NCBI GenBank assembly: GCA_030549495.1
Contig: JAUIRK010000855.1
Coordinates: 506,001 to 570,000 of the forward strand
DNA: 64,000 bases
Origin: Nectonema munidae
Lineage: Eukaryota; Nematomorpha; Nectonematoida; Nectonematidae
Direction: 5' to 3'
The position numbers were made by a program, and so were the translations under genes. Positions 49,701 through 58,700 of the stretch are shown here, piece after piece; position 1 is the first letter of the stretch, and the number at the start of each line of letters is the position of its first letter. The notes under the pieces are model-generated. The model saw nothing but the letters and a program-made list of their open reading frames with translations, had not been told where the DNA came from and searched no databases.

Positions 49701-52700
49701 CTTTAAAGAGAGATTGATTGTATTCAAGTATATATTAAGCTTTGAATAATATGAAGATGTATGTATATACAAGGGATTAACCTTCACCATCCATTACGAG
49801 TTCCTGCAATGGAGCACAATAGCTGTGTATCTCTGGTTATGCCGTCGAAGACCATCACCATCTACGCCGCGATGAATTGGAGGAACCGGTTCGAATCTGT
49901 GTGTGTGTGTAGGCAGCAGATGCATTGTGTGTAATATGGTAGATTCACGTATTGTCTATGTGTGTGCGTGCATTATAGGTAGGAGAAGGATTAAAATGGG
50001 ATAATCCCTTTTCCGCTGCTGTTCATCTCCTCTATCTGCGCGCATATATCATTCATTATTCTATACACATTTCCATAATCCTCTTTACCAAACTCCATTA
50101 TCATTTCCCTGCTCTATTAGTATAATGGCAGTGCTTTATTGGTTGTGTGTGTGCCTCAGAAGATGAACATTCACACAAATGCTAATGTTATAATACTGCA
50201 TTATCATTTTTCTTACCAAGGTTTTTAGCTCTTTGACTAAACACATTTCAGAAATGATTTGTTTCACAAACCATATTATTAAACACATTTCTTTTCAAAG
50301 ATTTAATACAAATTTAAAAGTGTCCCTAGATATATAATTCTGGATCTTTGAAACTTGATCTAGAATTAAGAATTCAATATTTTGAACGTGTTTTAATTTC
50401 CTTTTGTTCTCTCACGATTGGCATTTCGAGCTATGGATCATTTCCACTCTACGCTCAAGATTGCGAGTAACTTCTAACCAGATCGTTATTAGTTCAACTT
50501 TATGAGAAAAACACCTCACTTTACTCAACCGTCAAAATAAGTATATAAAAGTTTAATGAATTTGATTTGTTGTTACTTAATCTGTGCGATGAAAGTAAAG
50601 GAGTAGGGTTGTGTGATATCATGGCAAATACTTATAAATATATATGTCTTTAAAATGTTCAGATTTTTTCAATTAGATAGACCGTTCGTTATTCATATAG
50701 GTAAGCATTATTTTAGCATTTCTAGTGTTAAAGAATAGTCTTGTACGATTCGCTTTTCATTCGAAAGGTATAACCATTAATTAATCTATAATCGGTTTTT
50801 CAATTCTATCAAAAGTTAAAAATAACAATCTAAATATAATAATAACTGAAAACAAAAAAAGATTTATTTAGAGTTTCTATTTTGAAGTGTTTGAATTTTA
50901 AATCTAAAAAGAGGAATATCATTTATCAAGATTAAAATTTTTATGACTTAATCAAAAATGTAAAAAATATTCCACGAAAAATCTTTAAATCGGCGAAGCC
51001 ATAAAAAGGGAGGACAGTCCTGTTTCATGCAGGGATGGATCTAGAAGGAAACTCGCGCCTGCGCCATTTTATATCATTTCTTTGTAAATTAAATGTTTTC
51101 TAAATTCATGCAAAATCATTGTGCATATGACTAGTGTATTGCTTTAGCTTTTCCTTACTCGTATAAGGAATGTTAAATAAAATCATGTAAGTACAACCCT
51201 TCTTTTAGTAGAGCAAGTTAATTAATTGGGGGATGGCAAAATGTGCTCAGTATCCCTCTAAACCCGCCACCCATTTCATAGTCCTTGCATGATGTCCTTG
51301 AGTATTTGCAGAGAGTGCAAAATACTTATAACTTTTCGGCTCCTTTGATGACAATGTCAAGGAAGCTTTTCACTTTTGCGAATATTGAAGAACTTTTTGA
51401 GATGTTAAAGAAAGACGTTCGCCTTTTGCCGTTTTGAATACTTCCGATTAATTATTATGAGAAAGTGATAAAATGTTAAATGGGGTTATATCCAACTAGA
51501 AATTATTATTCCAATTTGTTGATCCATTTTATACTTCCATTGTAATAAATTTATTTACTTCACATAATTCCTAAAAACAAATTTCCGCGTATTGTTCAGT
51601 AGTATTCAATTATTTCCCTCCCTCCAAAATTTCTTTTTTTTTCGTCATCGTTTTATTATTTACAAAAAAAAATGATTCTATATTTTTATACGTTTCTTTT
51701 TTGAGTTGAAAAAATGGGAAGAAATAATTATCCAATTAGAAATGTTTATTGTAGTATATATGAGATTGAATAATAATAATAATCTCAATTCGTTTATTCA
51801 AATATTTAGAACTCAAGATATGATAGCAAATATATGCCATGAATTCTCGCGTTATTGAGTTATTCTCGTATAAATTAACAATATAAATCTCACAGTTGTA
51901 TATAGATTACAAAGATTTTGAGAAAAATAAACTTTTGATAACTCAGGAAGTTATCAAGCTTGTTCTCGAACAAAAAAAGCCTTTTCAGAATGGTCTTTGA
52001 TATCTGCAGATATCTTTGATAGAATTCCAGTCTTTTATGCATCTTTGGGATAGGTAGATCTGTCTGTATTGGTTGTGAAAATGTCCTTTTCATGTTTGAA
52101 AGAGTGTGAAATTTAATCATCTCTGTTCAATAACAAATTTCCTTTGAGTAGATTGTATGTATACACTTTTAACCTTTCCTCATATTTATAATTATCTATT
52201 CTTATGATATATATTGTAAACTCTTTCGTCTAAATCAGGGATCTTTAAGATTTTTTGAAGCCGGCCAGATTTCCAAAAAGTTAAAAACACGTTCCGCAAT
52301 TATACATAACTAGGACCCCAAATTTACTTCGATATATAAGCCAATATTTGACTTATCCAAATTCGAATAATGTTGCAGAAACCGTGAATAACCTGGGTTG
52401 ACAGTTTATTGAATAACTTTCTACCAATAAAAAAGAGGGGCTATTTGAATGACATCCAATATCAAAGTGTCTCCGTAAACATATCCATAATGTCATCGCG
52501 AAAGTTTTATTTTTTAGCCATACACACATCGATGTCTTTATTTTCACAAGGCAGAAACGTGAACGTGTATAAAAATACGAATTTATGGAGCCGAAATTTT
52601 GACTATCAAAGCATAGGAAAAATAGGCATAATTCGGCAACCAAATTCAAGCGATGCAAGTAACATCAGCAATTTTATTGATGGAACGTTATCCAATTAAC

Positions 52701-55700
52701 TAAGCAGAACACATGTCATTCAGGGATTCTGCAACATTACCCAAGCTTGGGGTTAAGCGGAGATTTTAACATGCCAAGCTGCATTTTGATGTCCTACCCA
52801 AACAATTTAAAGGTAAAATTAAATGATATCAGTGATTTTTGGCATTACCTCTTATTCAGTGTTTTATAACAAAAAAAAACTCTTAGCAGTAGCAGATGCG
52901 CTGAAGGAATGCAAATGTGCTTGTTTAGCAAAACTAACAATGATTTGGTGAATATTGAGATTTAAAATGAAAAATAGGAAATATTAAAAAAATAATGAAA
53001 AGTATAAGGAACTATAGCCATTTAAATGAATAACCAATTAAATTTAAGGAACTAACTCGCTAAATAAGTAACTTTTATAGAACTAACTGAATGAATGACT
53101 GTCTAAACCACAGGTCACGAAATTTTTTTAAACTCGAAGGATTACTAAAAAGTTAAAAAACACGCCCGGAATATTGAAAAGTTAAAACACTGGCATAAAC
53201 AAAATATCTGTGTGAATATAATAGAAAACTGCATAGTAAAAAATTAATGTGATTTGTGAAGTTGACTTTTAATTTTCAAATTTCATTGGTTTGAATCGCT
53301 GCATCCAATCAAAAGTGATGCTTTAAAACGTTCATCAGTGTCAGTCTTTTTCGGTAAGTTGACTTTACATACTTCATTTTTGAAGATGTTTATAACAAAC
53401 GTGCGTTGTATCAAAGAGGGATGGGCAGCAAATTTGCCTTTTATTTTAGAACTCAGTTTGGGGTAAACAACAATAAGTTCCACACGTTTTTTTGCTATGG
53501 TTTATTTTTAACATTTGATTTGATTGTAAATCAATTAGTTCTAACCTTAAGTCAACTGTCGCAGCATTTAAGTTGCAATCAAATGGGTTCTGAAACAGAA
53601 AACTTTCAATTTCAACTTTAACCGGATCTGAAAATCTTTCTCAAAAATGTTTATTCAAATCACAGATATTTTTTTTTATGAAAATCAAGATTAATACTTC
53701 TGGTAATTATAAAGCAAAATCTTTCTTTAGTAAGAAAAATATTTATTTCATTTCGAAGCCTAAAAAATAGGAATAAAACTTCACCATAAACGAGCCATCT
53801 TACAGCTGTGAAAAAGGAAAATTTAAAAATTCTGAAGCAACATCTTCAAGAAAAGTTTGAAACTGACAAAACTAAAAAATAGCCGTCTTTTTTGGCACTG
53901 ATGACTCTACAGATTTCTCGGATATCTTGATTTTATTCGTGGTGTAAATTCTGACTTTCAGATGATAGAAGAGATGGCAAAGGTATAAATCTAAAAATTC
54001 AAAAGTGAGAACAACACATAAATCTAATAAATGAAAGATAAGTAAACAAAAGAATCAGTATTCTCGATATTGTATTTGACAAACAAACATACCTTTCATT
54101 TTGTTATAGCAATGAATGAAGTAAAATGTCGAAAATAGAATGGACCAAAGTTAAAGTTTTAACATCTCGGTTTGTTTATCACAATATATTCCAAAAATAC
54201 TTTTCTTGTAAATGCAAATCAAAATTTTGCTTGCGGCCCAAATAAACTTACATCGCGCACTGAATCCAACCCACAGGCGGTAGTTTAGTGACCCCTGGTC
54301 TAAATCAAAGATTTTTTAGTCGAACATTTTTTATTATTTATATTCACCAAATCTATTCGATTCAAAATGTAGAAGACGAAGATGTCTTATGAAAAATATC
54401 GAAAGAATTATGAACAAACCAAATATAATTTATAGGAATTTAATTTGAACAAATAATTTGTGTTCTGTATGCCTGTAATCATCTTAAAAAAAAGAAAAAA
54501 TTAATTCTTGTTTTCTGTTGATATTCCGAAAGTCGAAAATTTGATAATAATAATTGTTACCAGTTTTTTCAAATTTTCAATTTTGAACATTTTGATTTTT
54601 TATATCCCCTCCCTTTGTCACGCGTAAAAAGAATAGAAACTGTGCCAAACACAAAAGACGCACAGTTCCCCACAATTTGGGAAGTGTCAGGTCAACGAAC
54701 GGGCCTAGCGAAACAGCGCTTCATGATAAAATTATGGACTCATTTTCTTCTGCATTCCACTTTCAGTAGCGAAAACATCTCTCCTTTGTTTAAAAGGAAG
54801 AAGAATGAATGGGCGAAGCTGGGGCTCCAATTCTCTTCAAAATGAACTCAATTAAAAGTCAATCGTGGCGTGTGTGCGATGAGTGGGTCCTTGAAATGTT
54901 GATCGTGCTTCTTCCTTTGTCAGGATCGTGTTTTACACTTTGCGAGTGCACAAAACCTCTTTGCGAGGCATTGTGGTCGCTGTCCTTTGATTAATTGCCC
55001 TTCTTTGATCTTATTCAACATCGTCTTCTCCTTTCTTAAAAACAACTTTGTTTACCAAGCTTGTGTAGTGTAGATATGAACAAAATTTGCTATTTTTCCT
55101 TCCCACGATGTAAAAATTATGTTTTTATTCAAAAGAAAATTCATGCCAATCACGCCTGAATTTTCTAGCGTGATGCTGATAAGAACATTTCGGGTTAGAT
55201 TTAGTAAATATGGGTGAAATTTTAGTTGAAGGACCAGATCGAAAGAGAAGCATTTTGACTTTACACAGTGAAGTTTTACATTTGTAAATATTGCAAATTA
55301 TTATGGCGTTTTGGGATAGACAGAATTTTTCAATAGTAAATCGTACTATCAAAATATTTAACATGCTTGTGTGGAATTGAGAAAATCTCTTAATGACAAA
55401 ATGGATTAGCAAGCTTTACTAATCACAAAATAAAGTACTTACTAATATAAGTGCTATTGGGCACTTTCATTCAAACTAAATCGTTTGATATACTGAATCT
55501 CAATACGTACCTTGCCTTAAATTTCCTAGACTTTTAAGATGTGTATTTTCTGGATGTTTTTAGAATCAGCATTCACTTATTTTTGACAATTTTAATAAAA
55601 ATATTATGGGTTTTATTTTTCCAATAAATGACAAATTGAAAAATCAGTAAATATAATTCATAATGAATTTACGTTAATTTGAGTATTAAATTTACAGTCT

Positions 55701-58700
55701 TATCACTAAAACTTTTATCGTTTTTCACTTTGTAATATTTTTATTCAAAAATCTAATTTTAAATTTTTTCCTTGTATAATAAAAAACATGACATATTTTT
55801 AATTGTTTTTTCATAACAGAAAAATTTCTTCATTTTATAAAAAAATATTTCTATCTTTATTATATATATAAAAGTTCTGAATTTTTTAATTTTTGGAAAT
55901 ATATGATAGTTTTAAATTATTAAAAATTAATTAAAAATTTGGTATCTAAAAACTTGTGTGGTTGATATAAAAAAGGGTTTTGGCAATTTTTAGCGAACTT
56001 TACTATAATTTTTTTTTATTAAAAATAACTTAAAAAAAATTAAATTAACTTATTCCCAGTTCCAAGACTTGCCTAGTTATTCACCCATTTATCTCTGATT
56101 ATTATTTGTTTACTTTAAACATTTTAATTTTCCTTTCTTTAAAATTCTTTCAAGCTAAAATGATAGAAAAAAACATCACCAATTTGTTTATAAAAAATCA
56201 ATATATCAAACATTTGCTTCTCTCTGTTTCTGTGTAGCTCATCGATTTTTCATTCTATCAAATGTATATTGAGTATTCCAGAAGTTTGCATCTCTTTGTT
56301 TCTTTGCAAAACGGAATAAAGTAATATCTTCAGTTGAAAATATTTTAATGAAATAAGTAAACTTGAAAGTCTTCAACTAACAACTTCAACTATAGCTAGT
56401 GAAGATATATTCGATGTCACCAAGGAAAATTAAACTTTTCGAAGGGTCAGGCAAACGAACAAAAAAATTGAATAAACTTTTATCTGCACTTCTTTCAATT
56501 AAACCTACAAGTGTAGAAAGTGAAAGAGCATTTTCAGCTTCTGGGCTTTTTTTTATACAAAATTCGCTCTCCAAAATGTAAAATTAAGCCACTGAAAAAG
56601 TTATTACTAAAAAAATCTAAAATATTTTAGTTTGATGTAGCAATAACATAATTCTTTTACCTAAATTTTCTAATAATGATAAATCTCCTTCACTTCTGCT
56701 TTCGCCACATTCTAAGAAAATTCTGCGTACATTTAAAGCGGCTTCTACATCCTTCATGGCTGACTTCTTGCTGTTGATTTCTGGCATCAAATCATCATGA
56801 TCTGATACGTTGAGTGCAGGTCTTAAACATTCAATCAGTTCTTTGTCGGTAAGTTCTCCAATGCTTTTTAAAAGAGTTTTAGTGTTGACCGTTTTTTATT
56901 ATTGATTTTGCTGTGACTTCTTTGAATATTAAAAAAAATTAATGTTAGTTTGCCATTAATAAGTGGCCAATCTGAATGTAAGTGGTCAATATACCCTAAA
57001 AAGATCAGAATCTTATTTAATAAGTTCAACAAGAGATGAACGTCCAATTGGAACATCACTTATTGCCAATTAAATTCTTATCAACTTTAGACGAAGAAGA
57101 AGACATTTTATTTTATAGAGTGAACTCTTTTTTAAGATTTTAATAGTAATACTTATTTTTTTTGTAACAATTTGGACTGTTCCAAACATTGATTTTATTT
57201 TAAGTACTAAAACGATATCAGTCAACACCCTTCTTTTTTCTAATAGCAAAAAAAAGTGTAATTTGGTATCGCAAATGCGTTCTAACGGAGGGAGTTATGA
57301 CAGACTCTTTTTATATTTTAGAACTAAACTTCAAGCACTTTCAGTTGAAGACGCATGAATAATAATCGCATATAAAATGGAAATGAAATGTTCTTCATCC
57401 TCTTTTCTCTTCTTTAAACTGTAGATCGTGTGGGGAACGTACGGTCTTAAAGCCGGTTTTGATATTAGTTGAATACAGCAGATTAAATATTCAAAAACAA
57501 AAAAAGAAGGTTTACTAATAATTCTCTCAAGAAAATTGAAAGTTAAAAATGATATCGTAGTCTTAAAAATGCGTACTTTACTTTGGCAGTTGGTGTAAGT
57601 TTTTTATTTATTAAATGTTTAGTAGTAGCAGTCAAAAAACAATATAAATATTTGTAAATTAAACTCAAATATTCTTTTCAATTGTACTATCCTTGGATTA
57701 TAACAACTCTAAAAAATGGTAATTTCACTATCTTATGGTATTTAGGCGTTTTTAAGCATGTTTTGAAGTGTTTTGGGGTGTTTAGACTGAGACATGCATT
57801 CATCATGCAGTGAAATATGATTGCAGTCTGTCGTCTCATCATTGCACAGACATTTGATCAGAACCTTCTCCAAAACGAAACATAAGCTCTAAAAGTATGA
57901 AGATTTTTAATTTGAAAATAAGCAATCGTGTTTGAGCAGGTGTTATTCTCTGAGAACTTTTAACTTAAAAACATGATTACTATTGATTTATATTTCCGTA
58001 TGCTTTATTCGTCTACGTCTTTGTATCTTGGCTATCTAAATGTACAAAAATTGGTGTATCCTAAATTATACATTCTTTGTCACTCGAACATTTATTGTTC
58101 AAATGCGGATAAATAATTTTCTCTACTTTATCCAACATTTGACTTTAATAATAAAAAATGATATTTTTATGAATTTTATTTTTCTTCAATTTGCATATGG
58201 CTGAATTATTTAAATTAGGTTATGCTTTATGACTATTGAAAATTTTTCTATTCGTTCAGAATTAATTTTCTTAACATTTTTGATATTAAAATCTAGAAAT
58301 TGAATACACGACTTTTTTATTATTATCGTTTTTCCAGTTTTAGTCTGACATTAATTTTACTGGAAATCAATCTCATTTAAAATGTGGCGGAATCTCTCAA
58401 TTTGTCGACTTGTAAAAAATGATTTCAGTGCGTACCTATACCCCTTTCAATTCTATTTGTCTTTTTACAATACTATCTGAATTAAATTTTTTGATTTTGT
58501 TATGTTTAAATTGTTTTGATATGTGTCATTTTTATTTAAACATTTTTTGGATATTTTAAAATTATTTTCATATTAAATTTTATTATTTCTTCAGTAATTT
58601 TTTTATTTTTATTTAAAAATTTTTTTTTTAATTTTACACTTTAACCAACAACTATCTTTTTAATTGACTAAAATTATTTCAAAAAGCACATGTGCTTATT

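Noticed and set aside
52353-52699. Overlapping ~100-codon frames near the left end of the hAT
   Set aside because: Open on both strands within a dead element and matching no transposase motif.
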